A stretch of DNA of 64,000 bases from Aliivibrio salmonicida LFI1238 (GCF_000196495.1 NC_011312.1:1488001-1552000), one strand, 5' to 3'; shown: positions 1 to 8,779, counted from the stretch's first letter. Numbers and translations: made by a program. The notes: generated from the sequence alone by a model not told the origin.

Positions 1-926
1 GCAATCTTTTCTAACAATGAATCAACGGCTTGTTGGCCTAAACGATGCTTTGGCTGATGAATTGTGGTTAACGATGGTGTGATGTATTTCGCCATATTAA
101 TATCATCGTAACCAACCACTGAAATATCATTAGGCACCGAAATCCCTTTTTTACTCGCGCAATTAATCATGCCCATTGCCATCATGTCATTACACACAAA
201 GAGTGCGGTTGGTAATGCCCCTCTTGCATGAAGAGCGTTAAATGCACTTTCACCGCCTTCACATTCAAAATTTCCTGAGGCGATCCAGTTTTTATTGATG
301 GTTAATCCTGATTCTTCCATTGCTTGTACAAAGCCACTTAAACGCTGTTGCGCTTGCAGTTTATTCAATGGACCCGTTAAACAGCCAATGTCTGTGTGTC
401 CTTGTTCTATTAAGTGTTTTGTCGCTAAATAACCGCCGTGATGAGAATTGTCTTGAATTTTATCGCTTGGAAAATCAATCAAGCCCCAATCCATCACCAC
501 CGTAGGAACGGCTTGATAACGAGAAAACAACTCAAGTACTTGATGCTCTATTTCGGTACACATTAGAAGCAAACCATCAACGCGCTTTTGAAGTAGGGTA
601 TCTAAGCTTGAATGAACACGTTCGGCATCGCCTTCGGTATTACATAAAATAAGGTTATAACCTTTCTCATAACAACGACGTTCTACGCCTTTTACCACCT
701 CCCCAAAAAAAGGATTGGTTGATGTCGTCACGAGCATACCAAAGGTTTTCGTGTGATTTACTTTTAAGCTGCGAGCTAATGCGGATGGGGCATAGTTGAG
801 TTCTTTAACCGCAAATGCGACGCGATCTGAAATGTCTTCACTCACAAAACGCGTTTTATTCAATACATGGCTGACAGTAGAGGTTGAAACGCCGGCATGT
901 TTGGCTACATCTTTGATCGTTGCCAT
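1..926 (-). CDS. rbsR: Ribose operon repressor RbsR (LacI family), C-terminus outside window
   Basis: LacI-family repressor that would bind the rbs operator and release it on binding ribose. Translation from 926 opens with MATIKDVAKHAGVSTSTVSH, the classic LacI helix-turn-helix, followed by a hinge (YAPSALARSLK) and a periplasmic-binding-protein-like ligand domain (FGMLVTTSTNPFFGEVVKGV). The frame stays open to base 1, giving about 308 residues of the usual 330 or so, so only the last ~20 are missing. It is the last gene of rbsD-A-C-B-K-R, 75 bp after rbsK. The family and pathway call rests on homology plus operon position. The gene is cut by the window edge, not broken. Confidence 0.95.
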   Translation of the reverse strand, partial: MATIKDVAKHAGVSTSTVSHVLNKTRFVSEDISDRVAFAVKELNYAPSALARSLKVNHTKTFGMLVTTSTNPFFGEVVKGVERRCYEKGYNLILCNTEGDAERVHSSLDTLLQKRVDGLLLMCTEIEHQVLELFSRYQAVPTVVMDWGLIDFPSDKIQDNSHHGGYLATKHLIEQGHTDIGCLTGPLNKLQAQQRLSGFVQAMEESGLTINKNWIASGNFECEGGESAFNALHARGALPTALFVCNDMMAMGMINCASKKGISVPNDISVVGYDDINMAKYITPSLTTIHQPKHRLGQQAVDSLLEKI

Positions 927-1001
927 AAAATCCAATCCTTTGTTTGTGTCTTTGACTGCGTTATGAATGGCAGTCAAAGGCACTGAAATAGAGAGTAATG
1001 C

Positions 1002-1919
1002 TCAATGCTCTAATAGAAAACGCTCTACTTCGGTGATAGAAGGAATAGAGGTTTGAGCACCCATTCGTGTTACTGAAATTGCCGCTGCCGCGTGAGCGAA
1101 TTTAATCGCATCATCCAATTTACGACCAGACTGTAGGCCAGTTAAAAATGCACCATTGAAGGTATCGCCTGCGCCTGTGGTGTCGGTAGCTTGTACTCTA
1201 AAGCCTTCCACTTGACGGCCTTTGCCATTTTTACTGATCCACACACCTTTGCTACCTAGGGTGATCATCACGGTTTCAATGCCTTTTGCATGAAGCGCAT
1301 CTGCTGCGCGTTGTGCGCTTGCCATATCCGTTACTTCAATGCCTGTTAATAATTCGGCTTCAGTTTCATTTGGCGTAATCATATCAACAAGTTGTAATAA
1401 GTCATCACTTAATTGCTGAGCAGGGGCTGGGTTTAATACGACTTTCGTTCCGGCCGCTTTTGCAATTTGTGCTGCTTTTTCGATGGTTTCAATAGGGGTT
1501 TCAAGTTGCATTAATAAGGTATCAGCCGCTTCAATTAAACCATGATGAGGTGCAATGCGTTCTGCGGTTAAACGTGCGTTTGCTTCTGCTGAAATACAAA
1601 TGCTGTTTTCGCCCGTTGCTGCGACTTGGATCATCGCGATACCTGTTGGGGTGTTCTCTTCGATCATTACCGCTTCGGTATTAATGCCATCAAACTTGAA
1701 TGCTTCAATCATTTGTTGACCAAAATTGTCATCACCAACACTGGCAATAAAAGCAACATCTGCGCCTAATCGCGCGGCAGCAACCGCTTGGTTTGCGCCT
1801 TTACCACCAGGAATAACGGAATAGCTGTGACCGTGTAACGTCTCGCCCGGACGAGGGAAAGAAGCCACTTGTAGAACGTGATCTGCATTTACGCTACCTA
1901 AAACAACTAATTTATTCAT
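1002..1919 (-). CDS. rbsK: Ribokinase RbsK
   Basis: PfkB-family sugar kinase that phosphorylates D-ribose to ribose-5-phosphate in the cytoplasm after uptake by RbsABC. The 305 residues match the usual ribokinase length. Visible motifs are the substrate-binding GGKGANQ at residues 38-44 and the C-terminal anion-hole/catalytic-base motif GAGDTFNG at 249-256, with Asp252 as the expected general base. The start ATG at 1919 gives MNKLVVLGSVNADHV, the normal ribokinase N-terminus. It lies between rbsB and rbsR. The 180-bp spacer from rbsB contains a hairpin (2039-2076) that may separate its expression level from that of the binding protein. Confidence 0.97.
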   Translation of the reverse strand: MNKLVVLGSVNADHVLQVASFPRPGETLHGHSYSVIPGGKGANQAVAAARLGADVAFIASVGDDNFGQQMIEAFKFDGINTEAVMIEENTPTGIAMIQVAATGENSICISAEANARLTAERIAPHHGLIEAADTLLMQLETPIETIEKAAQIAKAAGTKVVLNPAPAQQLSDDLLQLVDMITPNETEAELLTGIEVTDMASAQRAADALHAKGIETVMITLGSKGVWISKNGKGRQVEGFRVQATDTTGAGDTFNGAFLTGLQSGRKLDDAIKFAHAAAAISVTRMGAQTSIPSITEVERFLLEH

Positions 1920-2038
1920 AATGTGCCTTTGTTTCTTATTTTAAAATTGCCGGAAAATTGGCCTTAAAACGTATGGATAAATGGGTGAGAAGACTCTGTC
2001 ATTTAGCGATACATTTTCTATGAGATTGAAGAGAGAGT

Positions 2039-2076
2039 GGAGCACTGATACTACGTTGTGAGCGCATCAATGCTCC
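2039..2076 (-). other. Intercistronic hairpin between rbsB and rbsK
   Basis: An inverted repeat reads GGAGCACTGAT (2039-2049) against ATCAATGCTCC (2066-2076), pairing at 10 of 11 positions around a 16-nt loop. It follows the rbsB stop and has no T-run in the direction of transcription, so it looks more like an mRNA-stabilising or processing stem at the 3' end of rbsB than a full terminator. The function is inferred. Confidence 0.5.
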
Positions 2077-2099
2077 AGTTGTATTATGTTGTTACGGTC

Positions 2100-2978
2100 T
2101 TATTTAGTGATAACTTTTAGTTCAACAGGGATATATTTAGCAACCGTTTCGCCTTTAAGTACTTTATCCGCCGTTTCAACACCCAGTGCACCGATTAAAT
2201 CGGGTTGTTGAGCGATAGTTGCGCCCAAGATGCCACGGTTAACGGCTGCAATACCATCTTCAGTGCCATCAAAGCCGACGATTAATACGTCTTTACCTGA
2301 CGCTTGCACAGCGCGAAGTGCACCCAATGCCATTTCATCATTTTGAGCAAATACCGCTTGCACATCAGGGTTTGCAGCAAGCATGTTTTCCATTACGTTT
2401 AGACCTTTAGTGCGGTCGAAATCAGCCGGTTGGCTACCAAGTAGCACTAAATCACCGCTGTTTACTGTTTTCATGAAACCTTCGCCACGTTCACGCGCAG
2501 CAGACGTACCTGCAATACCTTCCAGTTGGATAACGCGCGCTTTTTGGCCCACTTTTTCCATGATGTATTTACCCGCCATTTCACCACCAGCCACGTTATC
2601 AGACGCAATATGGCTCACTACATCACCACGGCTTGCACCACGATCAAGCGTTAGGACAGGAATTCCAGAACGGTTAGCCATGCGAATTGCATTTGATACC
2701 GCATCTGAATCGGTTGGGTTAATCAAAATGGCTTTAACACCACGAACCGTTAGATCTTCAACGTTTGAAAGCTCTTTACTTGGATCATTTTGAGAATCCA
2801 GAACAATCAGTTTGTAGCCTAGTTCTTTTGCTTTTGCTTCAGCGCCTTCTTTCATTGTTACAAAGAATGGGTTGTTCAAGGTAGAGACGACCATTGCCAT
2901 TGTATCTTGAGCCGAAGCCGTCGATGAGAAAGAGGCAGAAAGTAGTGCCGCAGAGATTAAGGTTGCTAACTTTTTCAT
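2100..2978 (-). CDS. rbsB: Ribose ABC transporter, periplasmic binding protein RbsB
   Basis: Periplasmic ribose receptor that feeds RbsAC. The 292 residues begin with a typical Sec signal peptide (MKKLATLISAALLSA..., likely cleavage after ASA at residue 23) followed by a type I periplasmic-binding fold (MVVSTLNNPFFVTMKEGAE). The start at 2978 is preferred over an upstream in-frame ATG at 3017 because it is preceded by AAGGAA and puts the signal peptide at the N-terminus. The C-terminal part has the family stretch FAQNDEMALGALRA. It lies downstream of rbsC and upstream of rbsK in the rbs operon. Confidence 0.96.
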   Translation of the reverse strand: MKKLATLISAALLSASFSSTASAQDTMAMVVSTLNNPFFVTMKEGAEAKAKELGYKLIVLDSQNDPSKELSNVEDLTVRGVKAILINPTDSDAVSNAIRMANRSGIPVLTLDRGASRGDVVSHIASDNVAGGEMAGKYIMEKVGQKARVIQLEGIAGTSAARERGEGFMKTVNSGDLVLLGSQPADFDRTKGLNVMENMLAANPDVQAVFAQNDEMALGALRAVQASGKDVLIVGFDGTEDGIAAVNRGILGATIAQQPDLIGALGVETADKVLKGETVAKYIPVELKVITK

Positions 2979-3114
2979 TCTATATTCCTTATAAGGGTGT
3001 AGGGTGGCACAATTCAAACAGGGTACGTTTGGTTGTGCCTTTTTATAAAAATAATAATATTGATAGAGCTAATTTTTAGTACAGCTAACGAGTTACAGGG
3101 TGGTTCTTTTGGAT

Positions 3115-4101
3115 TTATTTGTTTTTATTATCGACTAATACGGCCAGTAAGATAACCACGGCTTTTGCGATCATTTGGTAGTAAGACGATACATCTAATA
3201 AGTTAAGTGCGTTGTTCAAGAAGCCGATAATCAAAGCACCAACAAGCGTACCCATAATACGACCTTTACCACCAGCAAGGCTTGTTCCACCAAGAACAAC
3301 CGCAGCGATAGCATCTAACTCATAACCCATACCCGCGGTTGGTTGAGCAGAAGAAAGACGAGACGTTACGATTAAGCCAGCCAAAGCAGCAAGTAGACCA
3401 CAGATAGCATAAACACCGATCTTAACGCGATCAACATTGATGCCCGATAAACGTGTTGCCGATTCATTGCCACCTAGCGCGTAAACATAGCGACCAAAGC
3501 GTGTGTGATTTAATAAGTACCATACCGATGCGAACACGATAACCATTAACCAGATTGGAACTGGGATACCAAGTGCATAACCCGTACCGAACCATGAAAA
3601 GCTATCAGCAACATCAGTAAAGCCAGTAGAGATAGGGCGGCCTTCTGTGTAAACCATGGTTACACCACGAAGCAACGTCATCGTTACCAGCGTTGCGATA
3701 AAGGCTTGAACTTTACCTTTGGCAATGATAATTCCGCTAATCGCACCAAGAATAGCACCTGCAAGTAAAGAGGTCGGAACCGCAATGATTGGGTGGATCT
3801 CAAGGCCAATCATCGTAGCGGCAAAGGCACCACAAAGCGCCAATACTGAGCCAACACTCAAATCAATGCCAGCGGTCAAAATAACTAATGTCATACCAAC
3901 TGCGATGATCGCGTTTACCGAGGTTTGACGTAAGATATTTAGAATATTGTCGACAGTAAAAAAGTTGTCGTTTAAAAAAGAAACCACGACAATGAGTAGC
4001 AATAGTGCGATTAACGATTTTTGCTCAATCAGCCATTCTTTTGAGAACATGCCGCCTTTCTTTTTTTGCGATTCAGATGGAGTCATAGATTTAGTGCTCA
4101 T
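3115..4101 (-). CDS. rbsC: Ribose ABC transporter permease RbsC
   Basis: Inner-membrane permease of the ribose importer, forming the channel energised by RbsA. The 328 residues show about eight to ten hydrophobic segments and the family stretches AGIDLSVGSVLALCG and LDAIAAVVLGGTSLAGG seen in sugar permeases of the RbsC/XylH group. A short hydrophilic N-terminal extension (MSTKSMTPSESQKKKGG) is longer than in E. coli. Its ATG overlaps the rbsA stop by 4 nt (ATGA), so translation is probably coupled. Confidence 0.95.
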   Translation of the reverse strand: MSTKSMTPSESQKKKGGMFSKEWLIEQKSLIALLLLIVVVSFLNDNFFTVDNILNILRQTSVNAIIAVGMTLVILTAGIDLSVGSVLALCGAFAATMIGLEIHPIIAVPTSLLAGAILGAISGIIIAKGKVQAFIATLVTMTLLRGVTMVYTEGRPISTGFTDVADSFSWFGTGYALGIPVPIWLMVIVFASVWYLLNHTRFGRYVYALGGNESATRLSGINVDRVKIGVYAICGLLAALAGLIVTSRLSSAQPTAGMGYELDAIAAVVLGGTSLAGGKGRIMGTLVGALIIGFLNNALNLLDVSSYYQMIAKAVVILLAVLVDNKNK

Positions 4102-5612
4102 GCTGTTACCTCGACGTTTTGCTGAACAGTTTTACCTACTGCACAAGCCAATAATTTTTCTTGATCGGCATCTTTAGCCATGAATTCACCACTAATATGG
4201 CCTTCATGCATCACTAAAATGCGGTCACTCATTCCTAACACTTCTGGCATTTCAGAAGAGGCTAAAATAATGCTCATGCCTTCGGCTTTAAATTGATTAA
4301 TTAATTGGTAGATCTCTTTTTTCGCACCGACATCAACACCACGTGTTGGCTCATCTAAAATAAGGACTTTAGGGCGAGTCATAAGACCTTTGGCAATCGC
4401 TACTTTTTGTTGATTACCACCAGATAAGTTACCAATGATTTGGTCACGAGAAGGGGTTTTGATATTAAATAAGCGGATGAAATCTTCAACCGCCGTCACT
4501 TCTGCTTGATGATCAAGTTGAATGCCTTTTGATAATTGATCCAAAGAACATAACGACATGTTTTCTTTGACAGATAGACCTAATACTAAGCCATCGCCTT
4601 TGCGATCCTCAGAGATATAAGCAATGCCATTTGCCAGCCCATCACGAGGAGAGATAGGGTTAATCATTTTGTTATTAAGTTTGATTGCGCCACACGTCAT
4701 TGGTGCAGCACCGTAGATGATTTTCATTAACTCAGTACGACCTGCACCCATCAAGCCAGAGATACCAAGGATTTCACCGCGATCTAATGAGAAACTAACA
4801 TTCTCAACACCAGGACCAGACACATCGAATAATTCTAATGATTTATCACCGTGTGTTGCATCAATACGAGGGTATTGCTCATCTAATCGACGGCCTACCA
4901 TCATTTCAATTAAGGTATCTTCATCAATCTCGGCAACCACACGTTCACCGATGAATTTACCATCGCGAAGCACGGTAATGTCATCACAGATCTCAAAGAT
5001 CTCTTTTAGACGGTGAGAGATATAAACAATGCCACAGCCTTCATCACGTAATTCATTAATCACTTTAAACAGAGATTCGGTTTCAGTATCGGTTAACGCA
5101 TCCGTTGGCTCATCCATGATGATAACTTTCGATTTGAACGACAGTGCCTTTGCAATTTCAACCATTTGTTGCTCACCTAAACTCAATTCACCTAACAGTT
5201 GACGAGAGTGGTGTTTTACATTTAAACGGTTAAGTAGGGCGTCAGCATCGCTGTACATCTCAGCCCATTTGATGCCACCAAAGACATTGGTTTTCTCACG
5301 GCCTAAGAAGATATTCTCAGCAATCGTTAATTCAGGAATAAGATTCAACTCTTGGTGAATAATACTGATACCAGATTCTTGAGAATGCTTAGGACCATTA
5401 AAGTTAACCGCTTTACCTTCGTAACGTATTTCACCCGCGTCCATTGCATAAATGCCAGTGAGAGACTTCATTAAGGTCGATTTACCGGCGCCATTTTCGC
5501 CCATTAATGCCATTACTTTACCGGGATAAACATTAAGGCAAGCGCCATCCAATGCTTTCACACCGGGGAAGGCTTTTTCAATCCCTTTTAGTTCGAGAAT
5601 GGGTTGATTCAT
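4098..5612 (-). CDS. rbsA: Ribose ABC transporter ATP-binding protein RbsA
   Basis: Tandem ATPase of the ribose importer. The 504-residue protein has two ABC domains. The first has Walker A GENGAGKST (residues 38-46), the signature-like LSLGEQQMVEIAKAL and Walker B VIIMDEPTDAL. The second has the degenerate Walker A GLMGAGRTE, the signature LSGGNQQKVAIAKG and VLILDEPTRGVD. A catalytically weakened second site is normal in this family. The start at 5612 (MNQPILEL) is chosen because AGGATC lies just upstream and it matches the family N-terminus; an ATG five codons earlier (5627) lacks this spacing. It overlaps rbsC by 4 nt. Confidence 0.96.
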   Translation of the reverse strand: MNQPILELKGIEKAFPGVKALDGACLNVYPGKVMALMGENGAGKSTLMKSLTGIYAMDAGEIRYEGKAVNFNGPKHSQESGISIIHQELNLIPELTIAENIFLGREKTNVFGGIKWAEMYSDADALLNRLNVKHHSRQLLGELSLGEQQMVEIAKALSFKSKVIIMDEPTDALTDTETESLFKVINELRDEGCGIVYISHRLKEIFEICDDITVLRDGKFIGERVVAEIDEDTLIEMMVGRRLDEQYPRIDATHGDKSLELFDVSGPGVENVSFSLDRGEILGISGLMGAGRTELMKIIYGAAPMTCGAIKLNNKMINPISPRDGLANGIAYISEDRKGDGLVLGLSVKENMSLCSLDQLSKGIQLDHQAEVTAVEDFIRLFNIKTPSRDQIIGNLSGGNQQKVAIAKGLMTRPKVLILDEPTRGVDVGAKKEIYQLINQFKAEGMSIILASSEMPEVLGMSDRILVMHEGHISGEFMAKDADQEKLLACAVGKTVQQNVEVTA

Positions 5613-5672
5613 GAGTGATCCTTTCATTATTTACTACTGTGTAAGTTGCTTAATCATCGACACTAGGGTGAC

Positions 5673-6092
5673 TTAAAAAACAACTCCAGATTGAAAAATA
5701 ACATTCGCGTAAGGAGTGCATTCACCAGTACGAACTATCGCTTTACTCTGGTGAGAATGTGATTTGAATTCTTCGTGAGGGATATAAGAAATCGTGATTG
5801 GTTTACCGCGTAATTCTTCTTCGATTTGGACAAGAGTCATTAGCTCATCATGCAATTGTGGGCTAACGGTTTTGAATTCTTGGGCAACAATTACGCCTTC
5901 AATTTGCATCTCAGCAAGCGTTGCTTTTACGGTATCAATGAAGGTTGGTATCCCCTGAATTAACGCTAAATCGATTCGTTGTGATCTGTCTGGAATAGGT
6001 AAGCCAGCATCACAAATTGTAATTTCATCGGTATGGCCTAGAGAGGCAATTATGTACGATAATTCAGCATTTAATAGTGTGTTTTTCTTCAT
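5673..6092 (-). CDS. rbsD: D-ribose pyranase RbsD
   Basis: First gene of the rbs operon; RbsD interconverts pyranose and furanose forms of ribose so RbsK receives its substrate. The 139 residues equal the E. coli length, with the conserved GHTD containing His20, CDAGLPIP near the N-terminus and the C-terminal GECTPYANVI block. The start at 6092 (MKKNTLLN) is chosen because AAGGGT precedes it. An in-frame ATG at 6146 would place the start inside the operator palindrome and add 18 residues not known in the family. Confidence 0.96.
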   Translation of the reverse strand: MKKNTLLNAELSYIIASLGHTDEITICDAGLPIPDRSQRIDLALIQGIPTFIDTVKATLAEMQIEGVIVAQEFKTVSPQLHDELMTLVQIEEELRGKPITISYIPHEEFKSHSHQSKAIVRTGECTPYANVIFQSGVVF

Positions 6093-6143
6093 GAGAATAC
6101 CCTTGATTAATAATTGATGAGCATTTACTGCGTGTTTTATACT

Positions 6144-6173
6144 CATCGAAACGTTTGCGTAAACGTTTCGATG
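6144..6173 (-). promoter_or_regulatory. rbs operator (probable RbsR site)
   Basis: A perfect 13-bp inverted repeat (CATCGAAACGTTT, 4-nt spacer GCGT, then its exact complement) lies 52 bp upstream of the rbsD start. The core CGAAACGTTT resembles the E. coli RbsR operator core CGAAACGTTTCG, which here appears as two overlapping imperfect copies. Its place in front of rbsD and the rbsR gene at the end of the operon make RbsR the obvious ligand; binding itself is inferred. Confidence 0.8.
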
Positions 6174-6222
6174 GTGAATTTAGAGCAATAAATGGCTTTT
6201 TGCATCAAGGAATGTAACTAAG

Positions 6223-6238
6223 TGTGATCGAGCGCAGA
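6223..6238 (-). promoter_or_regulatory. Possible CRP site upstream of rbs operon
   Basis: TGTGA, six bases, then GCAGA gives 8 of 10 matches to the CRP consensus TGTGA-N6-TCACA. It lies about 50 bp upstream of the operator. CRP control of ribose operons is established in enterics; here it is a weak sequence match only. Confidence 0.35.
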
Positions 6239-6475
6239 ATTACAATTGATAGAGTGGTGAATAGGAGATCTTGGTCAAATTTTGGTGAGTGAACTAGTTA
6301 TGAGGAGGGGGGCATTACTCAAGAATAATTTCAATAGTTTATTTTTAATTTGTTATTGATTAAGACTAGAATGCGTATTGTGTGCTTTATGATATTATGG
6401 TTAATCGGTGTTGTTCAGCACCAAAAGTAGGATTAATGTAAAACTAAACTCTTCATCGCTAATTAAGGCACCACA

Positions 6476-6637
6476 ATGAGAAAACGTTACACGACGGAAG
6501 GCGATACAACGTCTAAAAAAGAGAAAGAAGCCTATCCAATACTCGCATTGTGTAAAAATTGCGTAGGCAGTTATACGGTTATTAATGAGGGTGAACGAAC
6601 TCATGTTGCATGTGCTAAATGTGGCGCGGATGATTAA
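6476..6637 (+). CDS. Small CxxC protein (zinc-ribbon-like), 53 aa
   Basis: A short gene of 53 residues (MRKRYTTEGDTTSKKEKEAY at the N-terminus) with two CxxC pairs: CKNC about residues 26-29 and CAKC about residues 47-50, as in a minimal zinc ribbon. An AAGG lies about 8 nt upstream of the ATG at 6476. The charged N-terminal half and spaced cysteine pairs suggest a soluble metal-binding protein, possibly nucleic-acid associated; no function is recognised. It sits alone between the divergent rbs promoter and the yccF-like gene, both of which read away from or with it. Confidence 0.6.
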   Translation: MRKRYTTEGDTTSKKEKEAYPILALCKNCVGSYTVINEGERTHVACAKCGADD

Positions 6638-6708
6638 TCGTTTTATCTATGTATAATCTGGCATTGTATGTTTTATCGGTATCTCAAATTTATAAGTAAG
6701 GAAATAAA

Positions 6709-7161
6709 ATGAGCGCAATTGGTAATTTAATCTGGTTTCTGTTTGGTGGCGTGTTTATGGGTTTAGCATGGTGCTTTTTTGGGCTTATCGCTTTTATCAG
6801 CATTATTGGAATCCCTTGGGGAAGAGCGTGTTTTGTTATCGCGGGCTTTTCATTTTTTCCTTTCGGTAAAGAAGCGATCCGTCGTGATGATTTAACGAAA
6901 TCTGAAGATATAGGAACGGGTAGCCTTGGTTTTTTAGGTAATGTTCTGTGGTTTATTTTTGCTGGCTTCTGGTTGGCGATTGGTCATGTAATATCGGCAA
7001 TTGCTTGCTTTGTTACTATCATTGGTATTCCATTTGCGATACAGCATTTAAAACTTGCTGCTATTTCAATTGCACCGATCGGTCAGACTATCGTTGATAA
7101 AGAAGTGGCTTCTGTAGTTCGCAATGCGAATGCAAAAATAGAAGCGGATAAGTGGAAGTAA
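6709..7161 (+). CDS. yccF: YccF-type inner membrane protein (DUF307)
   Basis: A 150-residue multi-pass membrane protein of the YccF family, whose biochemical role is not established. It consists of two similar halves, each with hydrophobic helices ending in a GIPW or GIPF turn (IIGIPWGRACFVIAGFSFFPFG and a later IIGIPFAIQHLKLA), the internal duplication typical of the family. A purine-rich AAGGAAA precedes the ATG. It is followed by a long hairpin terminator, so it is probably monocistronic. Confidence 0.85.
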   Translation: MSAIGNLIWFLFGGVFMGLAWCFFGLIAFISIIGIPWGRACFVIAGFSFFPFGKEAIRRDDLTKSEDIGTGSLGFLGNVLWFIFAGFWLAIGHVISAIACFVTIIGIPFAIQHLKLAAISIAPIGQTIVDKEVASVVRNANAKIEADKWK

Positions 7162-7171
7162 TTCTGTTCTA

Positions 7172-7218
7172 AAAAAGGACATCAAGTAATAGGTATGTAC
7201 TTATTTTATGTCCTTTTT
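7172..7218 (+). terminator. Terminator after yccF-like gene
   Basis: AAAAAGGACAT pairs perfectly with ATGTCCTTTTT over 11 bp, with a further AAGTA/TACTT stem inside the loop. It starts 10 bp after the yccF-like stop. The T-rich 3' arm fits a Rho-independent terminator. Confidence 0.75.
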
Positions 7219-7389
7219 ATTCCTACCTCTGTTCTTCATTATCGCCCGTTATTTATTTAGTTTGTGTAAACTGCGAAAGACAATACAAATCTGCTGTCAT
7301 TTATTTGATTTGGCTTAAAAATAGACAATAATTAGATTGATTCTCAATTTAGTTATATTCGTTTTTTATTCGAGTACATGAGGTGAATA

Positions 7390-7632
7390 ATGGCTCCAAT
7401 GGCGATATCAAATTATCTTGGGTGGCTAATTATATTATTAGGCAGTTATCCTTTTCTTTTCGTTGCGATTAATATTTGTACCTACGAACCAATGCGTAGA
7501 AAAGTGAATATCTGGTTTAATATTCTCTGTATGTTATTAGTGGTTTTTCTTTTGGTTATGCATATGAATATAGACATTGTTTACGGTAAAGAGCTGCTTG
7601 ATGCTTGGTATAGTAATAATCCACGGAAGTAG
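7390..7632 (+). CDS. Small hypothetical membrane protein, 80 aa
   Basis: No family recognised. The 80-residue product has two clear hydrophobic segments (about residues 8-28 and 42-62) separated by a short basic loop (EPMRRKVN), and a polar tail ending NNPRK. A GAGGTGAATA sequence before the ATG at 7390 gives a usable ribosome-binding site. It is probably an inner-membrane protein with N-out/C-out or N-in/C-in hairpin topology. There is no operon partner: the next recognisable coding material is a decayed acetyltransferase. Confidence 0.55.
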   Translation: MAPMAISNYLGWLIILLGSYPFLFVAINICTYEPMRRKVNIWFNILCMLLVVFLLVMHMNIDIVYGKELLDAWYSNNPRK

Positions 7633-7712
7633 AGGTTTATCCGTAGAGAAGCACTTTTAGTCCTATAGTTTTAAGGTAAATGTATGATGAATAGTTCAAC
7701 GTTGCATCATTA

Positions 7713-8199
7713 GCATTTACAACGGAAAGACTTGATGTTTCTTATGTTGATTTATATATCGCGTCACCAACACCTGATTTATTGGCTTCTATTGTTGATT
7801 TACTTTCTCCTTCGGTTGTTCAAGCTCTTCCTCCCTATTTTTAAAACATGAATACTCATTCCGATGCTAATTTTGGTTGACTAAAATGATCTCCGAAAGT
7901 CATTTATTTACGGTTCGTTTAGTGGATCCAATGTCCTTTATTGATTTTCTATTTCTGCATAAGTCGGATTCTGGAATCGTATATTTAGGCTATTTATTAG
8001 GTGAGATCTTCTGGTGGTGAGTTGTTTACGGATGAATAAACAGTTGCAGTGAAAGGGTGTTAATAGATAAGTTGATTGTGGGCGTTGATGTGGAAAATAT
8101 CATATCTGCGAAGCGATTAGAAAAAATAGGTTTACCGTAAGGGAGGAAGGCAATGACGGTATTATCTTTGATGAATATAATTTCGTAAATAAATATTAA
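7713..8199 (+). pseudogene. Decayed GNAT N-acetyltransferase
   Basis: No open frame spans this region, but pieces in different frames read in order like a RimJ/RimL-type acetyltransferase: FTTERLDVSYVDLY from 7716, then a TAA at 7842, NTHSDA in the same frame, a frameshift near 7880 into WLTKMISESHLFTVR, the acetyl-CoA-region piece GYLLGEIFWW, another frameshift, and KLIVGVDVENIISAKRLEKI near the end. The order and spacing match a single ~160-residue GNAT. At least two frameshifts and several stops show long-standing decay. The boundaries are approximate. Confidence 0.7.
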
Positions 8200-8285
8200 A
8201 AACAAGTATATAGACAACTCTTTACTTGCCTCTTCTATTATTTTGATTAAAATCCCCTCACATTTATTTGGTTAGTGATTACATA

Positions 8286-8651
8286 ATGAAAACGCTAATG
8301 GTTAGTACAATAATAGCATCAACAATGCTATTAACAGGCTGTGTAACTTTTCCAACTCAAGAGTCTGAGAAAGTAGAGGTTGTTTGGGATGAAGTCGATG
8401 CGGTTAAAGATTGTGAACGAATGGGCATTGTATTTGGTTCAGAAGGTCATTTTTATGATTACTGGCTACATGCAGATAAAGACATGGTTTGGGGCTCATT
8501 AAACCAAATGCGAATTAAATCTGCTAAATTAGGCGCTGATACTCTATACCTATATCAACCTCTCAGTTTTTCGAGTTCAGTGACTATGTTTGGTAACGCC
8601 TATTTATGTGGAAAACCAGAAAAAAATAAGACGGCAGTGTTACCAAATTAA
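8286..8651 (+). CDS. DUF4156 lipoprotein
   Basis: A 121-residue predicted lipoprotein: MKTLMVSTIIASTMLLTGC carries a lipobox (LTGC, acylated Cys19). The mature part has the DUF4156 pattern, with a conserved Cys in DCERMGIVFGSEG, a helix with LNQMRIKSAKLGADTLYL, and a terminal YLCGK. The function of the family is unknown. The start at 8286 is preferred over an ATG six codons upstream (8268) because it puts the signal peptide at the N-terminus. It is followed by a terminator and then an IS630 element. Confidence 0.75.
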   Translation: MKTLMVSTIIASTMLLTGCVTFPTQESEKVEVVWDEVDAVKDCERMGIVFGSEGHFYDYWLHADKDMVWGSLNQMRIKSAKLGADTLYLYQPLSFSSSVTMFGNAYLCGKPEKNKTAVLPN

Positions 8652-8702
8652 ATCTTGTCTGTTGAGTCACTGATATGACGAGACACAAGGATGAATGAAT
8701 AA

Positions 8703-8748
8703 GAAAGGGCAATCATGAGATTAAAAATTAATCAGGGTTGCCCTTTTC
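8703..8748 (+). terminator. Terminator after DUF4156 gene
   Basis: GAAAGGGCAA pairs with TTGCCCTTTTC around an AT-rich loop and runs into CTTTAT. It is placed 50 bp after the DUF4156 stop. Confidence 0.7.
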
Positions 8749-8779
8749 TTTATCTAGATCAAAATGTCTTGTTAAGTAG

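Noticed and set aside
2383..2793. Open frame opposite rbsB (136 codons)
   Set aside because: Antisense to a well-supported gene, no ribosome-binding site, composition follows the rbsB codon pattern.
8749..8762. FNR-like box TTTATCTAGATCAA before IS630 copy 1
   Set aside because: The conserved G of the left half-site is missing and no gene start follows because the IS lies there.
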